Source: Gemmatirosa kalamazoonensis
GTDB lineage: Bacteria > Gemmatimonadota > Gemmatimonadetes > Gemmatimonadales > Gemmatimonadaceae
Assembly (NCBI RefSeq): GCF_000522985.1
Contig: NZ_CP007130.1
Location: forward strand, 976,504-1,040,503
Direction of reading: 5' to 3'
Length of the DNA stretch: 64,000 bases
The translations under genes and the position numbers were made by a program. How positions within the stretch are numbered: the stretch's first letter is position 1; the number at the start of each line of letters is the position of its first letter. The notes under the pieces were generated by a model that was not told where the DNA came from, searched no databases, and was given only the letters and a program-made list of their open reading frames with translations. Below are positions 47,596 to 55,775 of this stretch, piece after piece.

Positions 47596-48813
47596 TTAGA
47601 AGAGCTGTGCCCAACTCCGCTCGCGGACCGGCCGCAGCACGGCCGAGCCGCGCAGCGCGCTTTCGACCGCGCACTTCGAGTACTGGACGAACTGGTTGCC
47701 GGTGAAGTTGCTGCCGCCGGTCGACAGGTTGATGTTGCGCGCGAGAATGGCGCCGGTGATGGTGGCCGTACCGGTGCCCTTGTTGACGTCGTCGCGCACG
47801 ATGATCAGCCCCGAGAAGTCGAACGTGCCGTCGATCTCGAGACTGCCGTTGACGAGTAGGATCCCCTGCCCACGGCCGTTGCCATTGAGCGTCAGGTTCC
47901 CGTTGACGTAGATGATCGGGAAGCGCTCGTAGCAGCTCGGTGCCAGGTCGTTCGCCGAGCGGAACGGCTCGCCCCAGTTGTACGGCGTGTCGACGCAGGT
48001 GCCCGACGAGTCGACCGGCCCGATGTTCTGGTTGTAGACGCCGGACGGCAGCTTGATCGACGCGTTGTTCGTGAGCGTGATCCACGACTCGGTGCCGAAG
48101 CGCACGTAGCTGTTCGAGTCGGCGGCCAACGCGTCGCGCTGGACGGCGGGGCTCGACGTGATGTTGTTCGGTCCCGCGATGACCTTCGCGCCGGGCGGCA
48201 CGTCGACGGCGGGGAGCCCGGGGCCGCGCATCGTCGAGCACTTCGTGGAGTCCCACTGGTTGGCCGTGCCGGCGTACGGCAGCACGTCGTTGCCGTTGAT
48301 CGTCCCCGAGCCGTTGACCTGTACGTCGCCGTCGGCCATGACGGCGCCACGCGGCTGGATCGTGGGGTAGGCGAGCCGCACGAATGCGGAGACGTCGCGC
48401 GTCGCCTGGAGGTTCGGGTTCGGGATGCTCGCGCGTCCGATCGACTCGATCCAGTAGAGCATGTTGTCGAGGCGCGTGACGCGCACACGTGCGGTGTCGC
48501 CGTTGAACACGGCCACCATGCTGTCGTTCACCGCCCCGATGGGGAAGCCGCCGGCGACGGGTGGGACGTTGAGCGCGGGGTCCCACTTCGCCATGCGGAG
48601 GTTGAGGCCGTACTCGGCGACGCCGAACGCGCGCTGCTCGACGAGCGCGTTGCGGCCGCCGCGGTACGACTGCTGCGACGCCGCGAACCCGCCGGCGGCG
48701 ACGAGGCCGAGGGCGACGAGACAGACGAGAGTGACGACGAGCGCCGCGCCGCGGCGCACGCCGTTGGGCAACGCGCGCGGGGCGCGCCTCGTGGAGCGTC
48801 TGGAGTTCGTCAT
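47596..48813 (-). CDS. PilX-like type IV pilus accessory protein
   Basis: 405 residues from ATG 48813, overlapping the next gene upstream by 4 bp. A basic start is followed by one membrane helix (GAALVVTLVCLVALGLVAAG) and a short periplasmic pilin-like segment (YRGGRNALVEQRAFGVAEYG), as in PilX/GspK-type accessory pilins. The long C-terminal part is beta-rich and repetitive (VMADGDVQVNGSGTINGNDV, GNLTLNGNGRGQGILLVNGS, SLEIDGTFDFSGLIIVRDDV), like a small solenoid. It is the last gene of a four-gene minor-pilin operon. Confidence 0.75.
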   Translation of the reverse strand: MTNSRRSTRRAPRALPNGVRRGAALVVTLVCLVALGLVAAGGFAASQQSYRGGRNALVEQRAFGVAEYGLNLRMAKWDPALNVPPVAGGFPIGAVNDSMVAVFNGDTARVRVTRLDNMLYWIESIGRASIPNPNLQATRDVSAFVRLAYPTIQPRGAVMADGDVQVNGSGTINGNDVLPYAGTANQWDSTKCSTMRGPGLPAVDVPPGAKVIAGPNNITSSPAVQRDALAADSNSYVRFGTESWITLTNNASIKLPSGVYNQNIGPVDSSGTCVDTPYNWGEPFRSANDLAPSCYERFPIIYVNGNLTLNGNGRGQGILLVNGSLEIDGTFDFSGLIIVRDDVNKGTGTATITGAILARNINLSTGGSNFTGNQFVQYSKCAVESALRGSAVLRPVRERSWAQLF

Positions 48814-49754
48814 TGGGTCTGCCGGTTGCGGAGAGCGATGCGAAGGAGCAGCGAGTCGCGCACGACCACGGTGTCCTTCTCGCCGCGGACGCGGGCTGCG
48901 CCGCGCAGCGTCACGTCGACGCGCCCGATGCGCGCGCCGAGGCCCGGCGGCGTCGGGAGCAGCACGCCGGTCGTGTCGTAGTACCGGAAGCGCACGCCCG
49001 ACCCCGTCGCCGCGTAGGGCGCGAACGGGCCGGCGACCGCCTCGGTCGCGTTCCACTTGCCGCCGACGCTGTCGGCGTAGCCCAGGTACCAGCGCTTCGT
49101 CGTGGTCGACGCCTGGTAGAGCGCGTACCGCACGAGGCGGAGGAACCGCACCGGCCTCCCGGGCCCCCCGTCGACGACGGACACGGTGTCGTTCAGTGTC
49201 ACGCGCCAGCGCGGCTTCGACGCCGGCGGGTCGAGCACCGGGTCCGTGAACGGCGCCCCGGGGCACGAGGTGCTGGGTGCCGCCCCGATCGAGACGATCT
49301 GCAGCATGCGCCAGCTGTCGTTCGACGGGTCGAGATCGTTGGTGACGTACACCGCCACCCAATCGCCCGGCTTGGGGTCCGTGTACCACGAGGTGAGGAC
49401 GTTCCGCGCCAGGTTCTGCGGCGGCAGGTCGAGCGTGCTCGTGGTGGGCCGCCCGCAGATCACCGAGGTGCCGAAGTTGGCCCGCAGACGCACCGCCGAA
49501 TCGGACATCGACACGACGTCGCCGAGCTGCACCGATGCCGCGCGCAGGTCGACCGGCAGCAGACCGAGCCCGGTGCGCAGGTCGCGCTGGATCGCGACCG
49601 ACTCGCGCGTGCGGTTGTAGCCGCGGAGCTGTGTGACGAACACCTTCGCCACGGCGCCGCCGATGACGAGCACCAGCACGATCGTGACGAGCAGTTCGAC
49701 GATCGAGAAGCCGGGGCGCGCGGCGCGCCGGCCGGAGCGTGGCGTCAGCGGCAT
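48810..49754 (-). CDS. PilW-type minor pilin (prepilin)
   Basis: 314 residues from ATG 49754. Prepilin cleavage site: RRAARPG / FSIVELLVTIVLVLVIGGAV, with the conserved Glu at +5 of the mature protein. After the helix comes a large beta-rich globular domain (LRAASVQLGDVVSMSDSAVR, NVLTSWYTDPKPGDWVAVYV, FLRLVRYALYQASTTTKRWY), the PilW/ComGF-like pattern. The gene overlaps its neighbours by 4 bp (downstream) and 10 bp (upstream). Confidence 0.82.
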   Translation of the reverse strand: MPLTPRSGRRAARPGFSIVELLVTIVLVLVIGGAVAKVFVTQLRGYNRTRESVAIQRDLRTGLGLLPVDLRAASVQLGDVVSMSDSAVRLRANFGTSVICGRPTTSTLDLPPQNLARNVLTSWYTDPKPGDWVAVYVTNDLDPSNDSWRMLQIVSIGAAPSTSCPGAPFTDPVLDPPASKPRWRVTLNDTVSVVDGGPGRPVRFLRLVRYALYQASTTTKRWYLGYADSVGGKWNATEAVAGPFAPYAATGSGVRFRYYDTTGVLLPTPPGLGARIGRVDVTLRGAARVRGEKDTVVVRDSLLLRIALRNRQTQ

Positions 49755-50128
49755 GGGAGCACGTTCCTGTAGACGAGGGGGCGCGAGCGGCCGGGCACCG
49801 TCAGCGTGTCCTGCAGATCCAGGCGGTACGTGGCGGCGGTCACGACCCACCGTTCGGTGATGCCGCGATAGACCGGCGGCTTGCCCGTCGTGGTCCCCGC
49901 GGAGACGAACGTCTGACACGGGATGCTGGCGAGGGAGTCGAAGCGCGCCTGCGCGAGGGCCGACGCCACCGTCTGCACGCTTCCGCCGCGCGTCATCTTC
50001 GACGACGTGACGCCGAGCGTCGCGAGCGCGAGGAGGCCGACCGACAGCAGCAGGATGGCGAACACGACCTCGACGAGAGTGAAGCCGCGGCGCGCGTGGC
50101 GCGGCGGCGCGGCGACGCGCGCGCTCAC
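49745..50128 (-). CDS. PilV-type minor pilin (prepilin)
   Basis: 127 residues from GTG 50128, chosen because it gives a GTGA overlap with the pilin gene upstream. Prepilin signal: PRHARRG / FTLVEVVFAILLLSVGLLAL with Glu at +5, then a short globular part (ASALAQARFDSLASIPCQTF) that is the PilV/GspI signature after the helix. A Cys near the middle (SIPCQTF) and one near the end (NVLPCR) could pair. ATG 50173 is the alternative start and would add 15 residues. Confidence 0.8.
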   Translation of the reverse strand: MSARVAAPPRHARRGFTLVEVVFAILLLSVGLLALATLGVTSSKMTRGGSVQTVASALAQARFDSLASIPCQTFVSAGTTTGKPPVYRGITERWVVTAATYRLDLQDTLTVPGRSRPLVYRNVLPCR

Positions 50129-50649
50129 AGCGAGCACCCGCGCGGCATGACCTGACCGAGATTCGTGATGCACACCGAGTCCTTGGCGGTGCCCTTGGTG
50201 ATGATGACTCTCGCGATGCGGCCGAGGCGCGGGTTCGCGAAGCCCCGCCCGTCGTACGCCACCAGCGTGTCGCCGGGCGAGGCGAGCGACAGCTTGGCGC
50301 CGTACGCGGTGAGAAAGTCCTCCGGGGCCATCACGGTGTACGTACCGACCACCGAGCCGCCCGCGATCGCGACGGTATCGACGTACGCGAGCACCGCGTT
50401 GCCGCGAACGACGAATCGGCCGGTGCGGCCACGCTGCACGGCGCCGGCCCGCGCCGCGTCGAGCACGGCGGTGATGGTCTGGCGCACCGCACGCACCGCG
50501 AACGCATTGCGCGCACGCGCCAGCGGCGACCCGGCCATCGTTGCGAGGATGCTGGCCATCACGAGGGCGATCAGGAGCTCCGTGAGCGAGAACCCGGACC
50601 GCGCGAACGGCGAGCGACGACGCGTGACGGAATCAGTGATGTGCACCAT
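50125..50649 (-). CDS. GspH/FimT-type minor pilin (prepilin)
   Basis: 174 residues from ATG 50649 (GTG 50646 is also possible). Prepilin signal: RRSPFARSG / FSLTELLIALVMASILATMA, Glu at +5. The globular domain is GspH/FimT-like (FAVRAVRQTITAVLDAARAG, then RFVVRGNAVLAYVDTVAIAG), and two Cys near the end (DSVCITNLGQVMPRGCSL) may form the usual C-terminal disulfide. FimT homologues bind DNA in some competence pili, which fits the uptake-sequence idea raised for this window. First gene of the pilin operon. Confidence 0.82.
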   Translation of the reverse strand: MVHITDSVTRRRSPFARSGFSLTELLIALVMASILATMAGSPLARARNAFAVRAVRQTITAVLDAARAGAVQRGRTGRFVVRGNAVLAYVDTVAIAGGSVVGTYTVMAPEDFLTAYGAKLSLASPGDTLVAYDGRGFANPRLGRIARVIITKGTAKDSVCITNLGQVMPRGCSL

Positions 50650-50733
50650 GCCTCGGGAGGTCTCGACACGTGACGCGGACAAGTTGAGCGTCCGCGATGA
50701 ACGCCGGCGTGCGCGGTACGATGCGCTCGCGCT

Positions 50734-51897
50734 CTACCGGCTGACGGGCGAGACCGAGCGCACGTCACCATGTCGCGCGTTCGCGAGTGTGACGGGCGTC
50801 GCGAGTGTGTCGGTGTGTCGCGCGTGCGCGACACGTGCACGCAGTGTGGCGCGCGCGCCATCGTCGCGCGGCAGCGCGCAGGGATCGTCGTCGGCGTCGC
50901 GCGGCGGCGTCGTTAGGCACGTGCGCGCGGCGTCGAGCAGCTCGTCGACGGAGCGGAAGCCGACGGGCGGATCGGCGAGCTCCACGTGCGGCCAGTCGAA
51001 CGTGTCGGACGGCGTGCCGACGAGGCGGAAGCGGCCCTCGCCCCACGCGAGCACCCACCGACGGAAGCGGATCCACTCGCGCACCTTGCGCATCGTGTCG
51101 ATGCGGCCGTCGCCGACGAGGATGTCGGCGGCGCGCCCGTACTGATGCGCGGAGGTCGCGGTGAACGTCTGCCCGTTGCCGTGCGCGAGCAGGTACGCCT
51201 GTCGCTCTGGGGCGCGGTACGTCTCGGCGACGCGCACGGTGAAGCCGGCGGCGCGCGCGGCGTCGAGCAGCTCGGCGAACGCGACGCGCGCATCGGCGTC
51301 GAGCCACGCGAGGCCGGTGTGATACGAGCTGCGCGCCGCGCCCGGCCACGCGCGACGATCGAGCGCGCGGATGCGGGCGACGAACGCCTCCCACGTCTCG
51401 CCGTGCCGCCGCCACGAGCGGTAGCCGACGCGTGCCGCGAGACCGCCGGCGCCGTCGTAGCGAAGCACGGCCGCGGGCGTGGAGTCGGGGAGCCAGAGCC
51501 GGTTCGGGTCGGCGATGCCGAACGCGTCGCGGAGCAGGGCGCGCTCCTCGTCGGTGAACGCGCGCCGCACGTAGCGCGGCCGGCGGTGCGCGTCGCGGCC
51601 GGCGTAGGCGAGGGCATCGGCCTCGCGCGCGGATGCCGAGCTGTCGACGACGGCCGGCGGCGCGGGCGCGGGCGCCGGCGCCGGCGCGGCGGGCTCGGCG
51701 AGCGCGGTCGGGGTGCGCAGGCCGCGGACGCCGAGGCACGCGCCCGCGAGCAGGAGGATGCCGGCGAAGGCGAGCGCGGTGCGACGGACGTGGGCGCGCT
51801 GCACGGGGGCGGGCGCCACCCGCTCCCGTGCAGGAATGCGCGTCTGCGTCTCGGACGACGGGGGCGCGACCCTCGTGCGCCGCCGGCGTCGGGTCAT
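50734..51897 (-). CDS. M15-family D-Ala-D-Ala carboxypeptidase/L,D-peptidase, membrane anchored
   Basis: 387 residues from ATG 51897. A basic N-terminus is followed by one membrane helix with a possible lipobox (TALAFAGILLLAGACLGV) and an Ala/Pro linker. The zinc peptidase domain is about 165-350: VAETYRAPERQAYLLAHGNG, SAHQYGRAADILVGDGRID with the zinc His and Asp, and DWPHVELADPP with the last His. VanY-like enzymes trim peptidoglycan stem peptides in the periplasm. The C-terminal 35 residues are Arg/Thr-rich and probably disordered. The longer frame upstream (to 52287) runs through a tandem repeat and is rejected. Confidence 0.82.
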   Translation of the reverse strand: MTRRRRRTRVAPPSSETQTRIPARERVAPAPVQRAHVRRTALAFAGILLLAGACLGVRGLRTPTALAEPAAPAPAPAPAPPAVVDSSASAREADALAYAGRDAHRRPRYVRRAFTDEERALLRDAFGIADPNRLWLPDSTPAAVLRYDGAGGLAARVGYRSWRRHGETWEAFVARIRALDRRAWPGAARSSYHTGLAWLDADARVAFAELLDAARAAGFTVRVAETYRAPERQAYLLAHGNGQTFTATSAHQYGRAADILVGDGRIDTMRKVREWIRFRRWVLAWGEGRFRLVGTPSDTFDWPHVELADPPVGFRSVDELLDAARTCLTTPPRDADDDPCALPRDDGARATLRARVAHARHTDTLATPVTLANARHGDVRSVSPVSR

Positions 51898-52014
51898 CCG
51901 GCGAGCTGCTGCCACGTCTGCCTCACTGCTACGTCGAGCGGCGCCGCCCGGGGGGTTGGGACGGGCCGCCGGAGTTCGAGAGGCCAGGATCGTGCCGCGG
52001 CGGGAGCGCGACTG

Positions 52015-52069
52015 ACGGCGGGACGATCCACGGCGGGACGATCCACGGCGGGACGATCCACGGCGGGAT
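52015..52069. repeat. 15-bp tandem repeat, about 3.6 copies
   Basis: Unit ACGGCGGGACGATCC at 52015, 52030 and 52045, then a diverging fourth copy from 52060. It lies in the 290-bp gap between the M15 and amidase genes. Confidence 0.85.
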
Positions 52070-52093
52070 CGCTCGCGCGGGATCGTAGTTATC

Positions 52094-52118
52094 AGGGGGG
52101 CTCCCCCCCCTTCGCCCA
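52094..52118 (-). other. G-run motif, copy 1 (TTGGGCG-AA-GGGGGGGGAGCCCCCC)
   Basis: Read on the minus strand: TTGGGCG, two bases, eight G, AG, six C, T. Nearly the same string occurs on the plus strand at 54389-54413 before the purine permease gene. It could fold as a G/C hairpin or G-quadruplex. Function unknown. Confidence 0.6.
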
Positions 52119-52187
52119 AGGTGCTGCTCGGTCGACGCGCCGCGGTACCGATCCGACGCCGACCGGATCCCGCGCGACGCACCGCCG

Positions 52188-53744
52188 TCAGCGCGCGCCG
52201 AGCCCCGGAGCCGACGCGGGCGGGCGGCGGTGGTGGGTCGCCTGCTCGTAGCCGTAGACGAGCCGGAACAGCGGGCCCTCGGTCCACGGGCGGCCGAAGA
52301 ACGTCATCCCCGCCGGCAGCGCGCCGGCGCCGGTCGCGTTAGGCGTCCACCCCATCGGCACCGTGACCGCGGGGAAGCCGGTCATCGGCGAGAAGATCTG
52401 GCTGTTGTCGCCCGCCGGCGTGTTCAGGTCGCCGATGAGGCGCGGCGGGTTGCTCCACGTCGGGTAGACCAGCGCGTCGAGCTTCAGGGAGTCCATCATC
52501 GCGAGCACCGCGGTGCGCAGCTCGGCGCGCGCGCCCTCGTAGCTGCGACACCCCGCGCTCGTCTCGGGCGGCTCGGTGGCGCCCTGCGCGTTGCGCAGCC
52601 GGAGCTCCACGGTCGGGTGGAAGCGGCGCGAGCGGAGCACGTCGTCGACGGTCTTCACCGGTGCGTTAGGCGCACGCGCGGCGAGATACCGCTCGAGATC
52701 GTACTTGAACCGGTTGCAGCCGCCGCTCCGTCGCAGGATCGCGTCGAGCGAGTCGACGCGCGCGGGGTCGACGACGACGGCGCCGGCGGCGCGCAGCTCG
52801 TCGAGCGCGTGGGCGAACACGCGCAGCACGGCGGAGTCGGCGGACGGGCGCTCGTACGCTTGCCGGAGCACGCCGATCCGCGCGCCCTTCAGGCCACCGG
52901 GCGTCAGAAACGCGCGATAGTCGCGCTCGCGCCGGGCGCCGACGGTGACGGAGTCCGCGGGGTCGGCGCCGGCGACGACGTCGAACACCGCGACGGCGTC
53001 GGCGACGGTGCGCGCCATCGGGCCCGCGATGTCGGCGACGGCGCTCAGCGGCACGACGCCGGCGCGCGACGTGAGTCCCATCGTGGAGCGGATGCCGACG
53101 AGCGCCTGGAACGACGACGGCCCGCGGATGGAGTTGCCGGTGTCGGTGCCGAGTCCGACCTCGCCGAGGCTCGCCGCGACGGCGGCCGCGGTGCCGCCGC
53201 TGGAGCCGGCCGTCACGCGGTCGAGCGCGTAGGGGTTCTTCGTGTAGCCCGGAAGGATCGAGCTCACGGTCTCGTACGGCGTGAACGCCCACTCGGCCAT
53301 GTTCGACTTCGCGAGCACGATCGCCCCGGCGGCGCGGATGCGCGCGACCATGGTCGCGTCCTGCGGCGGACGCCATCCCTGCAGCGCGAGCGAGCCGGCG
53401 GTGGTCTGGAGATCCGCCGTCTCGAAGTTGTCCTTCACGATCATGGGGACGCAGTGCAGCGGTCCCGTTAGGCCCTCGCGCGCGAAGCGCCGGTCGAGCG
53501 AGTCGGCGACCGACAGCGCCGCGGGATTCACCGTCACGAGCGCGTTGATCGCGGGGCCCTTCTTGTCGTACGCCGCGATGCGGTCGAGATATGCCTGCAC
53601 GAGCGCGCGGCAGGTGAGCCGGTGCGCGCGCATCGCCGCGTGGACGTCGGCGATGGTGGTCTCCTCGACGCGGAACGCCGGGCGTTGGGCGAGGACGGCG
53701 GACGGCGCGAGCAGGAGTGCGACGAGAGCGTGGGGACGCATCAT
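52188..53744 (-). CDS. exported amidase-signature hydrolase
   Basis: 518 residues from ATG 53744 with a signal peptide (PHALVALLLAPSAVLAQ). The amidase-signature triad is visible: Lys in VPMIVKDNFETADLQTTAGS, the cis-Ser in TAGSSGGTAAAVAASLGEVG, and the nucleophile in GTDTGNSIRGPSSFQALVG. Export is less common for this family and suggests an extracellular amide or peptide-amide substrate. The last 20 residues (HHRRPPASAPGLGAR) are low complexity. Its start codons lie inside a 39-bp inverted repeat, and a second in-frame ATG (53741) and one at 53750 compete as starts. Confidence 0.88.
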   Translation of the reverse strand: MMRPHALVALLLAPSAVLAQRPAFRVEETTIADVHAAMRAHRLTCRALVQAYLDRIAAYDKKGPAINALVTVNPAALSVADSLDRRFAREGLTGPLHCVPMIVKDNFETADLQTTAGSLALQGWRPPQDATMVARIRAAGAIVLAKSNMAEWAFTPYETVSSILPGYTKNPYALDRVTAGSSGGTAAAVAASLGEVGLGTDTGNSIRGPSSFQALVGIRSTMGLTSRAGVVPLSAVADIAGPMARTVADAVAVFDVVAGADPADSVTVGARRERDYRAFLTPGGLKGARIGVLRQAYERPSADSAVLRVFAHALDELRAAGAVVVDPARVDSLDAILRRSGGCNRFKYDLERYLAARAPNAPVKTVDDVLRSRRFHPTVELRLRNAQGATEPPETSAGCRSYEGARAELRTAVLAMMDSLKLDALVYPTWSNPPRLIGDLNTPAGDNSQIFSPMTGFPAVTVPMGWTPNATGAGALPAGMTFFGRPWTEGPLFRLVYGYEQATHHRRPPASAPGLGAR

Positions 53745-53820
53745 CTCCATTGCGTTACCATGATTTCCATCGGTCTCGATGCCGATGGACATGATGTTAA
53801 CGCAATGGCGATGATGCGTC
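53735..53820. repeat. long inverted repeat at the amidase start, 39-bp arms
   Basis: Arms 53735-53773 and 53782-53820 match at 35 of 39 positions around an 8-nt loop (TCTCGATG). The left arm includes the first codons of the amidase gene (minus strand), so the same sequence (ATG-rich, ending GATGATGCGTC) is present in mirror image before the DksA-like stop at 53824. Confidence 0.85.
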
Positions 53821-53823
53821 GGA

Positions 53824-54249
53824 CTATCGTGTCGGCGCGTGGGCCTTGCACGCCACGCAGTAGCGCGTCTGCGGGATCGCGTCGAGCCGGTCGAAGCTGA
53901 TGGTCTGGCCGCAGTTATCGCAGACGTCGAACGTCTCGGGCGATCGGTAGAGGCGGCGCAGCGCGTCGTCGATCCGCCAGAGCGTGCGCGACTCCTGGCT
54001 CGCGAGCAGGAAGCTCGTCTCCTGCTGCATGGTGTCGGTGCCCTGGTCCGCCATGTGGAACGGGTAGTTCGTCAGATCGCCGTCCGACTCGCTGGAGCCC
54101 GCGCCGAACTGCTCCGCGTTGCGCCCGAGCTGACGGATCAGGAGACGCCGCTCCTCGAGCAGGCGCTTCTGGTAGTGCGCGAGCCGCTCCGCGCGCGCCG
54201 CCGCGTTCGGGTCGTCGTCCTCTGGTTTCGCCCTGCGCGGTGCCGCCAT
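53824..54249 (-). CDS. DksA/TraR-type C4 zinc-finger protein
   Basis: 141 residues from ATG 54249, preceded by GAGGA at 5 nt spacing; ATG 54267 is possible. A charged helical N-terminal half (HYQKRLLEERRLLIRQLG, ESRTLWRIDDALRRLY) forms the coiled-coil-like arm. The C-terminus has the four-Cys finger FDVCDNCGQTISFDRLDAIP ... RYCVACKA. DksA-like proteins bind RNA polymerase in the secondary channel. The acidic DxxDA tip of classical DksA is not obvious, so it may be a general TraR/DksA-family or CarD-independent regulator. Confidence 0.85.
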   Translation of the reverse strand: MAAPRRAKPEDDDPNAAARAERLAHYQKRLLEERRLLIRQLGRNAEQFGAGSSESDGDLTNYPFHMADQGTDTMQQETSFLLASQESRTLWRIDDALRRLYRSPETFDVCDNCGQTISFDRLDAIPQTRYCVACKAHAPTR

Positions 54250-54388
54250 CGGGTCCTCGCCGGCCATGCGATTGCGGGGGGATCTCGTGCGGGGAAAGGG
54301 CAGGGGGCGTGCCCGGACGACGGGGTGCGTCGCCGTTGCGGGGTCGGGCGTTCGTTGGGTACGGTACCGCGCGTCGCGACGTGCCATG

Positions 54389-54413
54389 TTGGGCGTGGGG
54401 GGGGGAGCCCCCT
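54389..54413 (+). other. G-run motif, copy 2 (TTGGGCG-TG-GGGGGGGGAGCCCCC)
   Basis: TTGGGCG followed by a short link, a nine-G run (54397-54405), AG, five C, T. It ends 30 bp before the permease GTG at 54444, so it lies in the leader of that gene. It matches the minus-strand copy at 52.1 kb almost base for base. Confidence 0.6.
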
Positions 54414-54443
54414 CGGCGCTCAGTACCCGCGCAGACCCCGCTC

Positions 54444-55769
54444 GTGCCCTTCCTATTCCTTCAGCCCGAGCGCCGAGGCTCCACCGTCGGCACGGAGGTG
54501 CGCGGCGCCGTCGCGACGTTCCTCACGATGGCGTACGTGCTCGTCGCGAACCCGTCCATCCTCGCCGCGGCCGGGGTGCCGGTCGTCCCCGCGGTGGCGG
54601 GAACCGCGGCCGCGGCGGCGATCGCGTCGATCCTCATGGGCGTCGTGGCCGACTTCCCGCTCGCGCTCGCGTCGGGGATGGGGCTCAACGCCGTCATCGC
54701 GTTCCAGATCGCGCCCGCGGTGGGCTCGTGGCAGACGGCGATGGGGCTCGTCGTGCTCGACGGCCTGGTGGTGCTCGCGCTCGTGCTGTTCGGCCTGCGC
54801 GAGGCGGTGATGCGCGCGATCCCGCACGACCTGCGGCTCGCGATCGGCGTCGGCATCGGACTGTTCATCGCGTTCATCGGCGCCGTGAACGCGCGGCTCG
54901 TCGTCGTGCCGGCGGGGACGATCGCGGTGCTCGGCCACACACCGACCGCCGTGCTCCCGCCGGTGACCTACGGGTCGCTGCACGCGCCCGAAGCGATCGT
55001 CGCCCTCGTCGGGACGTGCCTCACGGCGGCACTCGTCGCGCGGCGCGTGACGGGCGCGATCGTGATCGGCATCGTGGCGAGCACGGTGCTCGCGTTCGCG
55101 CTCGGCATCGCGTCGCTGCCGGCGGGCGGACTGCTCGCGTCGCCGCGCTTCGACACGTTCGCGCAGGCGAATCTGCGCGGCGCCCTCGCGCCGGGCGCGC
55201 TCGCCCTGCTGCTGCCGATCATGCTCGTGGACTTCTTCGACACGATCGGCACCGCGACGGCGATCGCCGAGGAGGCGGGGCTCGAGGACGACGAGGGGCG
55301 CATCCCGGGGCTCAAGCGCGTGCTCGCGATCGACGCGCTCGCGGCGTCGATCGGCGGATTGTTCGGCGTGAGCTCGGTGACGGCGTACATCGAGTCGGCG
55401 GCAGGCGTGGCGGAGGGCGCGCGCACGGGACTGCACTCGATCGTCGTGGGGCTGCTGTTCGCGCTCGCGATGTTCGCCGCGCCGCTCGCCGCGGTGGTGC
55501 CCGCCGCCGCGACGGCACCGGCGCTCATCATCGTCGGCTTCCTGATGTGCGCGCAGGTGACGCGCATCGACTTCCGCACGGCGGCGACGGGCATCCCCGC
55601 GTTCGTGCTGCTGGCGACGATCCCGTTCACGTACTCGATCTCGCACGGGATCGGCTACGGGTTCATCACGTACACGGTGGTGCAGCTGCTCGGCGGCCGG
55701 TGGCGCGAGCTGCACCCGCTGATGCTCGGCGCGTCGCTGCTGTTCGCGGCGTACTTCGTGTTCGGCTGA
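54444..55769 (+). CDS. NCS2-family purine permease, AzgA/PbuG-like
   Basis: 441 residues from GTG 54444, the usual family length, with 12-14 helices. Family blocks: GAVATFLTMAYVLVANPSIL, MGVVADFPLALASGMGLNAV, MLVDFFDTIGTATAIAEEAG, GLFGVSSVTAYIESAAGVAE, GARTGLHSIVVGLLFALAMF. These transport adenine, guanine or hypoxanthine with protons across the inner membrane. Start choice follows the family N-terminus (VPFLFLQPERRGSTVGTEVR); the frame upstream to 54240 is Arg/Gly-rich and overlaps the DksA-like start. A G-run motif lies in the leader. A hairpin element follows the stop. Confidence 0.9.
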   Translation: MPFLFLQPERRGSTVGTEVRGAVATFLTMAYVLVANPSILAAAGVPVVPAVAGTAAAAAIASILMGVVADFPLALASGMGLNAVIAFQIAPAVGSWQTAMGLVVLDGLVVLALVLFGLREAVMRAIPHDLRLAIGVGIGLFIAFIGAVNARLVVVPAGTIAVLGHTPTAVLPPVTYGSLHAPEAIVALVGTCLTAALVARRVTGAIVIGIVASTVLAFALGIASLPAGGLLASPRFDTFAQANLRGALAPGALALLLPIMLVDFFDTIGTATAIAEEAGLEDDEGRIPGLKRVLAIDALAASIGGLFGVSSVTAYIESAAGVAEGARTGLHSIVVGLLFALAMFAAPLAAVVPAAATAPALIIVGFLMCAQVTRIDFRTAATGIPAFVLLATIPFTYSISHGIGYGFITYTVVQLLGGRWRELHPLMLGASLLFAAYFVFG

Positions 55770-55775
55770 GTGATA

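Noticed and set aside
52015..52069. Origin-like iterons (15-bp direct repeats)
   Set aside because: No DnaA boxes, no A+T-rich stretch and no replication gene nearby.
52070..52287. N-terminal extension of the M15 peptidase
   Set aside because: It translates a tandem repeat and the G-run motif; the membrane-anchor start at 51897 is far more likely.
54250..54443. Purine riboswitch before the purine permease gene
   Set aside because: The leader has only the G-run motif; none of the conserved purine-riboswitch core was seen.
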